From Zhengella sp020637775 (GTDB taxonomy: Bacteria > Pseudomonadota > Alphaproteobacteria > Rhizobiales > Rhizobiaceae), in the NCBI RefSeq assembly GCF_041397485.1, contig NZ_JAWKWO010000002.1:124001-188000 (forward strand): a DNA stretch of 64,000 nucleotides, written 5' to 3'. Below the pieces are notes generated by a model. The model was not told where the DNA came from. It saw only the letters and a list, made by a program, of their open reading frames with translations, and ran no database searches. Positions 23,278 through 32,280 of the stretch are shown here, one piece after another. How positions within the stretch are numbered: position 1 is the stretch's first letter; each line of letters opens with the position of its first letter. Made by a program: the position numbers and the translations under genes.

Positions 23278-26010
23278 TTGCAGCCGGACAAAGACAGCAC
23301 AGACAGCCATCCCCACGGCCTTCGATCGCTGGGCTCGCCCGAAAGTCTGACTTCGGCAACGCCGATGATGGAGCAATATATCGAGATCAAGATGGCCAAT
23401 CCGGACTCGCTGCTGTTCTACCGGATGGGCGATTTCTACGAACTCTTCTTTGCCGATGCCGAGATCGCGGCGCGCACGCTCGGGATTACACTGACGAAGC
23501 GCGGCAAGCATATGGGCGAGGACATTCCCATGTGCGGCGTGCCTGTTCATGCCGCCGACGACTATCTGCAGAAGCTCATCGCCGCCGGCCATCGCGTGGC
23601 CGTTTGCGAGCAGGTGGAAGACCCGGCGGAAGCGAAGAAGCGCGGCTCCAAGGCCGTTGTCCGCCGCGATGTCATCCGCCTTGTCACGCCGGGTACGTTG
23701 ACGGAGGAAAAGCTGCTCGACCCGTCCGCGCCCAATCACCTGGCAGCGCTGGGCCGCGTGAGGGGCGAGGGATACGCGCTGGCCTGGGCCGACATGTCCA
23801 CCGGCGATTTCCGCGTTGCTGCACTTGATGAAGGCGCGCTTGCCGCCGGCATCGCCCGGGTCGATCCGCGCGAACTGGTGCTGGCCGAACCGCTGTTTCA
23901 CGATCCCGCGCTCCGTCCGCTGGTCGACATGCTCGGCCGCACCGCCAATCCGCAACCGGCCAGCCTGTTCGATTCCGTGGCCGCGCCGGATCGCATCGCC
24001 CGTTTCTTTGGCGTCGGCGCGCTGGACGGTTTTGGCCAGTTTTCCCGCGCCGAACTGTCGGCAATCGCCGGCGTCATCGCCTATGTCGAGAAGACCCAGA
24101 TCGAGGGCCGCCCGCCGCTGGAGCGGCCGCGCCGCGAGGAAGACGGCACGTCGATGTATATCGACGCCGCGACACGGGCCAATCTTGAACTGCTGCGCAC
24201 CCTGTCGGGCAGCCGCGACGGCGCCCTGCTGAAAGCCATCGACAGAACGGTGACCGGCGGCGGCGCGCGCCTGCTGGCCGACCGGCTGACCGCGCCGCTG
24301 ACGGACCCCGGCGCCATTGCCGCGCGGCAGGATTCGGTGGCCTTCTTCCTTGACGATCCCGACCTGTGCGCCCGCTTGCGCGCCCTGCTCAAGGCTGCGC
24401 CGGACATGCCGCGCGCGCTGACCCGCCTGGCGCTGGACCGCGGAGGTCCGCGCGATCTTGGCGCCATCTGCGCCGGACTGGCGGCCGCCAGCGAGACCGC
24501 CCGGATGCTCGAAGGCGCCATGCTGCCGCCTGAATTGCAGGCGGCCTGCGCCGCATTGGCCGCGCTGCCGCAGGCCCTGGGCGATCATCTGGCAAGGGCG
24601 CTTGGCGACGACCTTCCGCTTCTGCGGCGCGACGGCGGCTTCGTGGCCGAGGGTTATCATGGCGAACTGGACGAGATGCGCGCGCTGCGCGACCGGTCGC
24701 GCCGGGTCATTGCCGCCATGCAGGCTGATCTGATCGAGGAAACCGGTATCCGGTCACTGAAGATCCGGCACAACAACGTGCTGGGTTATTACATCGAGGT
24801 GACGGCCAACCATCAGGACGTCCTGACCGGCACACCGGAAGCAAAGGCGCGCTTCATCCACCGCCAGACCATGGCCAATGCCATGCGTTTCACCACCACC
24901 GAACTCGCGGAACTGGAAAGCCGGATCGCAAACGCCGCCGGCCGCGCGCTGGAGATCGAGCTTGCCGTCTTCGCCGCGCTGGTGGAGGAAACCGTCGCCG
25001 CTGCCGCCGCCATTCGCGCGGGCGCCGAAGCGTTGGCCGTACTCGATGTGTCGGCCGCGCTGGCAGTGCTGGCCGAGGCGGAGAACTGGACGCGGCCGAA
25101 GGTCGACGCCAGCCTCGCCTTCAGCATCGCGGCCGGGCGCCACGCGGTCGTGGAGCAGGCGCTGCGCCGTCAGGCCGCAGACCCCTTCGTCGCCAATGAT
25201 TGCGACCTGTCGCCTGAAACCGCTGGCGGCGACGGCGTGATCTGGCTCCTGACCGGCCCCAACATGGGCGGCAAGTCGACGTTCCTGCGCCAGAATGCGC
25301 TGATCGCCATCCTGGCGCAGATGGGCGCCTGGGTGCCGGCGGCCGCGGCCCATATTGGCGTCGTGGACCGCCTGTTCAGCCGCGTTGGCGCGTCCGACGA
25401 CCTTGCCCGCGGCCGCTCCACCTTCATGGTGGAAATGGTCGAGACGGCGGCGATCCTCAATCAGGCCGGTCCCCGCGCGCTGGTGATCCTTGATGAGATC
25501 GGCCGTGGCACGGCAACCTTCGACGGCCTGTCCATCGCCTGGGCGGCCATGGAGTTCCTGCACGACCACAACCGCTGCCGTGCCATTTTCGCAACCCATT
25601 TCCACGAGATGAACGCCCTCACGGCGCGGCTTTCGCGCCTCCATTCGGTGACGGTCAAGGTGCGTGAGTGGAATGGCGAGGTGATCTTCCTGCATGAAGT
25701 GGCGCGCGGCGCCGCCGACCGGTCCTATGGCGTGCAGGTGGCCCGCCTTGCCGGCCTGCCGGAGCCGGTTGTCGAGCGTGCCCGTGAAGTGTTGCAGAAG
25801 CTGGAAGCCGGCGAAACGGCCTCTCCCGCCGCCCGGCTGGCCGACGACCTGCCGCTTTTCAGCGTTGCCATGCGTGCCGAAAAGCCGGCGCTCAAAAGGG
25901 ACGATGCGCTGGAAAGGGCCGTCGCCGACCTCTTGCCCGACGAGATGAGCCCGCGCGAGGCGCTCGACGCGCTCTACCGGCTGAAGGCGCTCCTGCCGAA
26001 GAGCCGCTGA
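23278..26010 (+). CDS. mutS: DNA mismatch repair protein MutS
   Basis: About 910 residues. The mismatch-reading motif GDFYELFFADA is near residue 47, the ATPase P-loop is GPNMGGKST (near 659), and the DEIGRGT Walker B and ATHFHEM segments follow. The protein binds mismatches and recruits MutL. The start proposed is TTG 23278, which has an AGGGGAAG site 8-9 bp upstream and gives the length usual in rhizobia. The alternatives are ATG 23365 or 23368, at the beginning of strong conservation (MMEQYIEIK), with poorer ribosome sites. It is divergent from maeB and convergent with olsB (9 bp gap). Confidence 0.96.
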   Translation: MQPDKDSTDSHPHGLRSLGSPESLTSATPMMEQYIEIKMANPDSLLFYRMGDFYELFFADAEIAARTLGITLTKRGKHMGEDIPMCGVPVHAADDYLQKLIAAGHRVAVCEQVEDPAEAKKRGSKAVVRRDVIRLVTPGTLTEEKLLDPSAPNHLAALGRVRGEGYALAWADMSTGDFRVAALDEGALAAGIARVDPRELVLAEPLFHDPALRPLVDMLGRTANPQPASLFDSVAAPDRIARFFGVGALDGFGQFSRAELSAIAGVIAYVEKTQIEGRPPLERPRREEDGTSMYIDAATRANLELLRTLSGSRDGALLKAIDRTVTGGGARLLADRLTAPLTDPGAIAARQDSVAFFLDDPDLCARLRALLKAAPDMPRALTRLALDRGGPRDLGAICAGLAAASETARMLEGAMLPPELQAACAALAALPQALGDHLARALGDDLPLLRRDGGFVAEGYHGELDEMRALRDRSRRVIAAMQADLIEETGIRSLKIRHNNVLGYYIEVTANHQDVLTGTPEAKARFIHRQTMANAMRFTTTELAELESRIANAAGRALEIELAVFAALVEETVAAAAAIRAGAEALAVLDVSAALAVLAEAENWTRPKVDASLAFSIAAGRHAVVEQALRRQAADPFVANDCDLSPETAGGDGVIWLLTGPNMGGKSTFLRQNALIAILAQMGAWVPAAAAHIGVVDRLFSRVGASDDLARGRSTFMVEMVETAAILNQAGPRALVILDEIGRGTATFDGLSIAWAAMEFLHDHNRCRAIFATHFHEMNALTARLSRLHSVTVKVREWNGEVIFLHEVARGAADRSYGVQVARLAGLPEPVVERAREVLQKLEAGETASPAARLADDLPLFSVAMRAEKPALKRDDALERAVADLLPDEMSPREALDALYRLKALLPKSR

Positions 26011-26019
26011 ACCGCCGGC

Positions 26020-26895
26020 TTACTGCTTGGGCGCGTAATGCTGGAGATAGCGCTCGCCGATGCGCTCGACCGGCAGGATGACAAGCACGTCAACCGTGCG
26101 GAAATCCGGATCGATGACGCAGCCGTCGCCGATCATCGCGCCGAGGCGCAGATACCCCTTCACCAGCGGCGGCAGCGCAGCAAGCGCTGCCTTCGGGTTC
26201 ACCGCTTCGGCGGGCATCAGGTCCATCGCGTGATAGTGGGCCGGCAGGGCGGAAGCCCGCCATGCGCCCGTGGCGGTGAAGTTGTGTGCCAGGAAGGTCA
26301 GCGATTCGGCATGAGCCGCCGGCACGACGCCCGGAAGCGAGGCGCAGCCGGTCATCACGTCGATCTTGTGATGGTTGCAATAGGTCCAGATGCCCTGCCA
26401 CAGCAATTCCACCGTGCGTTTGTGCCGGTAGGCCGGCAGGACACAGGAGCGGCCGAGCTCCAGGAAGTTGCGGGTGGGATGCCGGCGGATCAGGCTGTCC
26501 AGGTTGAATTCGCCGCTGGTGTAGAAGCCGCCACCGGCCAATGCGCGTTCCTGGCGCAGCAGCCGGTAGGTGCCGACGATCTGCTGATTCTCCGGCCCCG
26601 CAATCGACGTGTCGATGACCAGCAGGTGGTCGCAGATCATGTCGAAGCGGTCGGCGTCGCGCTGTTCCAGATCGTGGACTTGTGCCCGCTTGGCGCCCAG
26701 CTCCTCGTAGAAGACGCGGAAACGCACAGCCTGGGCGGCCGCGATTTCGGCGCTGTTGCGCGCCAGGCGCACCTCCATCGTGCCGATACGGCCGAGGACG
26801 CCCTTCGGCTCCGCCAGCGCACTGATTGCCTGGGCATGTTCCATCACAAAGGATGCGTTAGGCTGAATCTCGCGGGCAATCAAGCGGCCATGCAT
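26020..26895 (-). CDS. olsB: L-ornithine N-alpha-acyltransferase OlsB (GNAT-type)
   Basis: 291 residues of the acyltransferase family that includes OlsB, with the conserved stretch FRVFYEELGA near residue 60 and ELGRSCVLPAYR near 147. OlsB transfers a 3-hydroxyacyl group from acyl carrier protein to ornithine, making lyso-ornithine lipid. OlsA then completes this phosphorus-free membrane lipid. No olsA is visible nearby, so it must lie elsewhere if the pathway is complete. Related GNAT proteins are annotated as 'hemolysin-like', but the placement next to mutS and the size favour OlsB. Confidence 0.85.
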   Translation of the reverse strand: MHGRLIAREIQPNASFVMEHAQAISALAEPKGVLGRIGTMEVRLARNSAEIAAAQAVRFRVFYEELGAKRAQVHDLEQRDADRFDMICDHLLVIDTSIAGPENQQIVGTYRLLRQERALAGGGFYTSGEFNLDSLIRRHPTRNFLELGRSCVLPAYRHKRTVELLWQGIWTYCNHHKIDVMTGCASLPGVVPAAHAESLTFLAHNFTATGAWRASALPAHYHAMDLMPAEAVNPKAALAALPPLVKGYLRLGAMIGDGCVIDPDFRTVDVLVILPVERIGERYLQHYAPKQ

Positions 26896-27018
26896 GACGG
26901 CGAATCTCCGTTGCGGTGTCGTCGCGCGTCCAGATACAGATCGATTGCAACAGGCCGGTGACAGGCCGATGACCGCAAGGCGGCTGCCGGCGGGTCATTT
27001 GTCGGCTAGCAAAACCGC

Positions 27019-29256
27019 TCATGCCGCGGCGTCGAGCACCGCCGAGGAAAGCCGGTCGGGATCGAGCGGCTTTGTCAGGAAACCGTTGGCGCCGTGGGCG
27101 AGCGCGCGGGCGCGCGTTTCTTCCTGCCCGTCGGCGGTGAGCACGAGAACGGGCGTTGCGTGCCAGCCGTGTTCCTCTTCCATCGCGCGGATCCGGTCGA
27201 TGGCGTCGAGGCCGTCGAGGACAGGCATGTGCAGGTCCATGAGAATGACGTCGTAACCGGTGCCGGCCTGCCGGGCGAACAGGTCCACTGCCTGCCCGCC
27301 ATCCTCGGCCAAGGTCACATTGTGTCCTGCCCGTTCCAGCGCGGCGCGCGCCAGCATGGCGTTGATCGGGTTGTCTTCGGCCAGCAGGATCGAGAGGCCC
27401 GGTCCCTTGGCCCGCGACGGGGCATCGCGGGCCGGCAGGGCAGGCCTTGCCGCATGGGTATCAGAAACCAGAATCCGCAGCAGAGTGGTGCCGCGAACGG
27501 GCCGTGCAAGGAAGTTGAGATAGCCCGACGAGCGCAAGCCGGCCAGCCGGCCACGGTCGCCCGGCGCGATCAGGATGACCGGATTTGACGCGGAAATGCC
27601 CGCCGCGCGCAGCCTTTCAAGCGCATCGCCCTGCTCCAGTTCAGCGTCGATCAGCATCGCATCGAAGTGATCGGGACCCGTTTCCATGGCCGCCTCGACA
27701 CCATCGTGGATGATGGCTTTGGCGCCTTCGGCCGACAGGGTCGCAGCCAGCACTTCGGCTTCCAGGCGGCTGGATAGCAGCAGCAGATAGCGGCGGCCGG
27801 CCAGATGACGTGCGGGCAAGGCGGGCGATGCCGCGCAGGGCAGCGACACGGTGAAGACCGACCCCTTGCCCGGTTCGCTCTCCACGCCGATTGCACCACC
27901 CATGGCGTTGATCAGCCGCCGCGATATCGCCAGTCCAAGCCCGGCCCCGCCATGGCGTCGTGTCGATGTCCCGTCGGCCTGTTCGAAATCCTCGAAGATC
28001 CGCTCGCGGTCCTCCGGTTTCAGGCCCGGCCCCGTATCGCCGATCGCGATGGACACCGCCGGCCCGCAGGCGCCCGCCGCCATCGTGACGGAAAGGCGCA
28101 CGCCCCCGGTCTCGGTGAACTTCACCGCATTGCCGGCCAGGTTCAGCAGCACCTGCCGCAGCTTGCCGGGGTCCGTCACAAGCGTTTCCGGTACGCGCGG
28201 ATCGACATGCGCGGCAATGGCGATGCCCTTGGCATAGGCCCGTGACGCCAGGAGTTCGACCACGCTGTCGACGATCTCGCGGACAAGCACATCCTGCGGC
28301 ACGATCTCGATCCGCCCGGCCTCGATCTTGGAGAAATCCAGCAGGTCCTCGATCAGCAGCAGCAATGCGTCGGCGGAGGTCGAAACGGAATCGACATAGG
28401 TCTTCTGTTCCGGCGTCAGGCCGGTATCGGCCAGCAGGCGCGCCATGCCCACGATGCCGTTCATCGGCGTGCGGATCTCATGGCTGACCGTGGCGAGAAA
28501 GCGCGACTTCGCCTGGCTTGCCGCCTCGGCCCGTTCGCGCGCCTCAATCAGGTCGTGTTCGGCCTTCTTGCGCGCGGTGATGTCGCGGGCGATGGCCCGG
28601 TGCGAAACGGTGCCGGTCCTGCCGTCGCGAATGGAGTGTTCCGTCCACGAGAACCAGCGGATGCCGGCGGCGGTCTGCACGGACACGTCGCTGGAGGTCA
28701 GGCAATCGCCTTCGCCGTGCCCGGTGTCGGGGGCGATGTCCAGTGTGATGCCGAGGTCGGCGAGCGTCAGGCCGCGAATGTTGCGCGGGTCCAGCTCCAG
28801 CAGGCGCGCGAAGGCGCCATTGGCATAGACGATGCGCCCCTTCCTGTCGCGATGGACGACAAGGTCGCCAAGGGCATCGATCAGGCCGAGGAAGCGCTCC
28901 TCGCTTTCCTGCAATTCCCACATGCGGTCGGCGAGCGCTTCATAGTCGGCGTCCTGCGCCTCCGCCGTGCTGGCAATGGCGTTGAGCTGCTTGCGTTCGC
29001 GCCGGTCGAGCGCGATGCCCGCTGCTGCGCCCGCGATGCCGAAGACGGCCAGGATCGTGGTCACGAGTCCGGACGTCCCGCCCAGGCCGGCCAGGCCCGC
29101 AAGCATGAGGATCATCAGGCCGCAGCCGGTGACCAGCTTGCCGGCTCCGGTTTCCTCCGGCAGCAGGCGCTGACGCAACAGCCCACCCCGGCCCGCGGCC
29201 GGGGTGTGTCCGGCCGGTTCCATGGCGGCGGTTTCGGGTTGGCGCCTCGTGTCCAT
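27019..29256 (-). CDS. Hybrid sensor histidine kinase with PAS, kinase and two receiver domains (one degenerate)
   Basis: 745 residues: two close membrane segments (~41-60 and 64-84) with almost no periplasmic loop, a PAS domain (~118-232), HisKA with H259 in SHEIRTPMNG, a HATPase domain (~365-475), a degenerate receiver (~485-600) and a complete C-terminal receiver (~625-745). The complete receiver has acidic pocket LAEDN, phospho-acceptor aspartate in LMDLHMPVLDG and lysine in TKPLD. The middle receiver lacks the acidic pair (LLSSR) and has arginine in place of lysine (ARPVR), so it is probably not phosphorylated. No output regulator is adjacent, and the signal is unknown. Confidence 0.9.
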   Translation of the reverse strand: MDTRRQPETAAMEPAGHTPAAGRGGLLRQRLLPEETGAGKLVTGCGLMILMLAGLAGLGGTSGLVTTILAVFGIAGAAAGIALDRRERKQLNAIASTAEAQDADYEALADRMWELQESEERFLGLIDALGDLVVHRDRKGRIVYANGAFARLLELDPRNIRGLTLADLGITLDIAPDTGHGEGDCLTSSDVSVQTAAGIRWFSWTEHSIRDGRTGTVSHRAIARDITARKKAEHDLIEARERAEAASQAKSRFLATVSHEIRTPMNGIVGMARLLADTGLTPEQKTYVDSVSTSADALLLLIEDLLDFSKIEAGRIEIVPQDVLVREIVDSVVELLASRAYAKGIAIAAHVDPRVPETLVTDPGKLRQVLLNLAGNAVKFTETGGVRLSVTMAAGACGPAVSIAIGDTGPGLKPEDRERIFEDFEQADGTSTRRHGGAGLGLAISRRLINAMGGAIGVESEPGKGSVFTVSLPCAASPALPARHLAGRRYLLLLSSRLEAEVLAATLSAEGAKAIIHDGVEAAMETGPDHFDAMLIDAELEQGDALERLRAAGISASNPVILIAPGDRGRLAGLRSSGYLNFLARPVRGTTLLRILVSDTHAARPALPARDAPSRAKGPGLSILLAEDNPINAMLARAALERAGHNVTLAEDGGQAVDLFARQAGTGYDVILMDLHMPVLDGLDAIDRIRAMEEEHGWHATPVLVLTADGQEETRARALAHGANGFLTKPLDPDRLSSAVLDAAA

Positions 29257-29303
29257 GAACCCATCATGCCATGGACACGATTAGGGAAGGTTTTGTCCGA
29301 TCG

Positions 29304-29402
29304 CTAAAATTTTACACTGTCATCCACCAGAGCAGGCGGGAGACGCTCCAGACCTGCGTGCGACAGCCATGCGGGGCGTGGCGGATAGTCGTGCCTTGTC
29401 AT
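29304..29402 (-). pseudogene. Short frame (32 aa) overlapping the MATE stop: probable 5' remnant of a lost gene
   Basis: The ATG at 29402 overlaps the MATE stop codon as ATGA and is preceded inside the MATE gene by a perfect AAGGAGG ribosome site with good spacing. It therefore looks like a true, translationally coupled start. The frame stops after only 32 residues (MTRHDYPPRPAWLSHAG...). The peptide is not hydrophobic and has no motif I recognise. The likeliest reading is the first codons of a second operon gene cut off at its 3' side. A genuine micropeptide is the alternative. Confidence 0.5.
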
Positions 29403-30793
29403 GCGGCCTCCTTGGCAGACGGTGTCGCTGAGACAGGGGCGATCAGGCGGGCCCGGCGGACCAGGATCAGGGTCATGACAAGCAAAGCGGCATCCGCGAC
29501 CGGGAAGGCGAACCACAGACCGTCGATCCCCGCCAGCGCATTCAGGACGACGAGCAGTGCCGGCGTCAGCAGCCAGGGCTTGACCAGGGTCAGCGCCGCG
29601 GTGCGAAGTGGAAAGCCCATCGCCTGGAAATGCATGGCCAGGACGAGCACTGGCCCGGTGATCACGTAGAGAGCGGTCATCGGTCGCAGGATGGTGGCAA
29701 CGGCTGCGATGACCGCCGGGTCGTTCGAGAACAGCGCGCCCAGCGGTTCGCCCGCGAACGCTCCTGCCAGCGCCACGGCAAGACACCAGACGAACGCGCT
29801 TCCCATGGCCAGCTTCAGGGCCGCACCAGCCCGGTCCATGCGGCGCGCGCCGGCATTGTTGCCGGTAATGCTCTGGGTGGTCAGCGCGAGCGCCATCTGC
29901 GGAAGGAAAGCCAGTCCGAGAACGCGCGTCACCACACCGTAGGCCGCGATGAAGGTGGCATGATCGGCGGCAGTGGTGCCGATGACAAGGAGAACGGTGC
30001 TCGCCACCAGAGCCATCCCGATGAAATTCAGGCAAAGCGGAAGGCCGAGCGAGAGAATCTGCGGCCATCCCGCCAGCCAGCTGGCGTTCCGGAGCGAGCC
30101 AAGGGGTAGAAGGTCGCGATCGCGTGCCCGCGCGACCAGCAACAGCGTCAGGCCCAGGCTCTGCGCTCCTACGGTGCCGAGTGCAGAGCCAGTCACCCCG
30201 AGTCCAAGGACTACGATCGCGATATAGTTCGCCCCGATGTTCAGCAGGTTCACCAGCACCGAGAGCATGGCGATATGCCCCGCGCGTCCCTCATTGCGCA
30301 GGGCATCGGCGTGCAGGCCCAGCGCGAACTGGACCGGCGCGCCCAGTATGAGGATCAGCAGATAGCGCCCCGCCGGCCCCGTTACATCCGTGTTTCCGGC
30401 GGCGAGCGTGGAGATGATGGCAGGACCGGCCGAAAGCGCCACGGCGATCAGCACCGCAGAGATGGCGAGAGCCAGCCCGTGGGCTCCGGCGAACACCGCG
30501 CCAGCCGCCGCGCGAGACCCGGCGCCAAGGTGGCGGGCAAGCAGACCCGACATGCCGCCGCCCGCCAGGGTGGTCAGCGCGGCGAGCAGCATGACGACCG
30601 GAAAGGCCAGGCTGACCGCGGCCAGGGCCTGCGCGCCAACGAATCGCCCGACGAAGATCCCGTCGATGACGTTCAGCAGGCCGCCCATCGACATGACAAC
30701 CGCCATGGGGAGGGCATTTGACAGGAACAATCGCCCGACTGGCTGGGTCAGGAATCGGTTTTCAATTGCATTCAGCGCGGGTCCGACGGCCAT
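29399..30793 (-). CDS. MATE-family multidrug/toxin efflux transporter
   Basis: 464 residues with twelve membrane segments in two similar halves. The start region (SNALPMAVVMSMGGLLNVIDGIFVGRFVGAQALAAVSLAFP) is typical of MATE proteins, which export drugs or metabolites in exchange for sodium or protons. Third codon positions use more A and T than in neighbouring genes, judged by eye. The gene lies between two gene fragments: a frame ending 3 bp before its ATG and one starting at its stop codon. This suggests it was part of an operon brought in from elsewhere. The substrate is unknown. Confidence 0.9.
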   Translation of the reverse strand: MAVGPALNAIENRFLTQPVGRLFLSNALPMAVVMSMGGLLNVIDGIFVGRFVGAQALAAVSLAFPVVMLLAALTTLAGGGMSGLLARHLGAGSRAAAGAVFAGAHGLALAISAVLIAVALSAGPAIISTLAAGNTDVTGPAGRYLLILILGAPVQFALGLHADALRNEGRAGHIAMLSVLVNLLNIGANYIAIVVLGLGVTGSALGTVGAQSLGLTLLLVARARDRDLLPLGSLRNASWLAGWPQILSLGLPLCLNFIGMALVASTVLLVIGTTAADHATFIAAYGVVTRVLGLAFLPQMALALTTQSITGNNAGARRMDRAGAALKLAMGSAFVWCLAVALAGAFAGEPLGALFSNDPAVIAAVATILRPMTALYVITGPVLVLAMHFQAMGFPLRTAALTLVKPWLLTPALLVVLNALAGIDGLWFAFPVADAALLVMTLILVRRARLIAPVSATPSAKEAA

Positions 30794-30796
30794 CGC

Positions 30797-31054
30797 TCAC
30801 TCCTCGGGAGAGGCATTTCGAATCGGGAGGGGGGCCTGCATTGCCCACCTGCGAAATGCTTCGAGGGTGAGATGTCGATCTGTTCCGGGCTTTACCGTGA
30901 CTTGCGTCCGCAGGCAGCAGGTGCCCGGCACCTGCGCCATCCAATACGGGGAAGCGTCCTCGAAGGCAACAACGCATTGAGCGGTTGCCTGATCAATTGG
31001 CTTCGAAGGGCAGACCTCGCAGCTGGTCCATGACCCGGATCGGCCGTCAGGCAG
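30797..31054 (-). pseudogene. Probable 3' remnant of an unidentified gene upstream of MATE
   Basis: On the minus strand a frame of about 85 codons without a plausible upstream start ends with TGA only 3 bp before the MATE ATG (TGAGCGATG), the spacing of an operon partner. The product is cysteine-rich at its beginning (SCEVCPSKP) and continues through FEDASPYWMAQVPGTCC to RRWAMQAPLPIRN. It reads like a real protein C-terminus, but I do not recognise the family. GC at third positions is lower than in neighbouring genes. The only internal ATG (near YWM) lacks a good ribosome site. It fills most of an otherwise empty 435-bp gap; in the remaining bases (31055-31228) I see nothing. Confidence 0.4.
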
Positions 31055-31228
31055 TCACGGTCGCGGCGCACTGACAAGAGCACCACGGCGGGGAACCGGG
31101 ACGATTGGCTGATGGCTCCGAACCGGAATCGTCGACGCCAGGGCAGTCGGAAGGCAAGCAGGCTGGGCGCTCCCGCCGTTCTCGTGGATGACAGGAACGT
31201 GTATCCAATCGGCCTGCATGGGGCCGTT

Positions 31229-32224
31229 TCAGGCCGTCATGTCGACAGCCACACGGCCCCGCACCTTGCCGTCCACGATGGCCCTGGCCGTGTCGACGAT
31301 GCCGTCGAAGCCGATGGTCTGCGACAGGGCCTCAAGCTTGTTCATGTCGAGATCGCTTGCCAGGCGCTGCCAGGCTTCCAGACGCCGTGCCTTCGGCGCC
31401 ATCACCGAATCGACGCCCAGAAGCGCAACACCGCGCAGGATGAAAGGGGCCACCGTGGCAGGCAGGTCCATTCCTTGCGCCAGGCCGCAGGCCGCCACCG
31501 CGCCGCCATAGCATGTCTGCGCCAGCACATTGGCCAGTGTGTGCGATCCGGCCACGTCGATGCCGGCGGCGAACCGTTCCTTGCCAAGCGGCCGTCCGGG
31601 CTCGGAAAATTCCGCCCGGTCGATGATGTCTGATGCGCCCAGATCCTTCAGGAAGGAGGATTCCTCCGGCCGGCCCGTCGAGGCGATGACCTCGTGGCCG
31701 AGCTTGGAAAGCACGGAAATGGCCACCGTGCCGACGCCGCCTGCCGCGCCCGTCACCACGACGGGGCCGTCACCGGGCCTGATCCCGTAGCGCTCCAGCG
31801 CCATGACGCAGAGCATGGCCGTGTATCCGGCCGTGCCGATGGCCATCGCCTGCAGGGCCGACATGCCTTCGGGCAGCGGTACCAGCCAGTCGCCTTTCAC
31901 GCGGGCCTTGCCGGCATAGGCGCCCCAATGGGTCTCGCCCGAGCCCCAGCCGTTGAGCACCACCTTGTCGCCTTCCTTCCAGCCGGGATGCGAGGAGGCA
32001 GAGACCGTGCCCGCGAAATCGATGCCCGGCACCATCGGCCAGTGGCGAACGACAGGTGCCTTGCCGGTGATCGCCAGACCGTCCTTGTAGTTCACCGTGG
32101 TCGCTTCCACCGCCACGGTGACATCGCCCTCCATCAGGTCGTCTTCGGACAGTTCGGTCACGCCCACGGACTGTTTCTTGTCCGCGTCGCGCGAGATCAG
32201 GATGGCCTTGAAGGTCGAACGCAT
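31229..32224 (-). CDS. acuI: Acrylyl-CoA reductase / YhdH-AcuI family quinone oxidoreductase
   Basis: 331 residues of the medium-chain dehydrogenase fold without zinc ligands. The NADP-binding loop VVVTGAAGGVGTVAISVL is near residue 150. The family marker near the start is NYKDGLAITGKAPVVRHWPMVPGIDFAG. YhdH/AcuI enzymes reduce acrylyl-CoA to propionyl-CoA with NADPH, protecting cells from acrylyl-CoA formed in propionate or DMSP metabolism. No DMSP genes are nearby, so a housekeeping detoxifying role is more likely. The ATG at 32224 is chosen where homology begins. Confidence 0.9.
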   Translation of the reverse strand: MRSTFKAILISRDADKKQSVGVTELSEDDLMEGDVTVAVEATTVNYKDGLAITGKAPVVRHWPMVPGIDFAGTVSASSHPGWKEGDKVVLNGWGSGETHWGAYAGKARVKGDWLVPLPEGMSALQAMAIGTAGYTAMLCVMALERYGIRPGDGPVVVTGAAGGVGTVAISVLSKLGHEVIASTGRPEESSFLKDLGASDIIDRAEFSEPGRPLGKERFAAGIDVAGSHTLANVLAQTCYGGAVAACGLAQGMDLPATVAPFILRGVALLGVDSVMAPKARRLEAWQRLASDLDMNKLEALSQTIGFDGIVDTARAIVDGKVRGRVAVDMTA

Positions 32225-32280
32225 GATGATGTCTCCCGGATTGTCAGTCAGTGTCATGTGGCCCCGGCCGGGGCCGTCCG

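Noticed and set aside
18133..26010. A 7.9-kb stop-free frame on the plus strand, opposite glnD and maeB and running into mutS
   Set aside because: Only the last part (from ~23278) is mutS. The upstream 5 kb is the reverse shadow of two high-GC genes on the minus strand; its product is low-complexity His/Arg/Gly-rich and matches no fold.
30892..31086. A 64-codon frame starting MVLLSVRRDRD in the acuI-MATE gap
   Set aside because: No ribosome site, low-complexity Arg/Leu content, and it overlaps in another frame the better-looking gene remnant ending at 30797.
32260..32275. 16-bp palindrome GGCCCCGGCCGGGGCC between acuI and lspA
   Set aside because: Made only of G and C in GC-rich DNA and without a T-run; could be a weak hairpin but I cannot support a terminator or operator.
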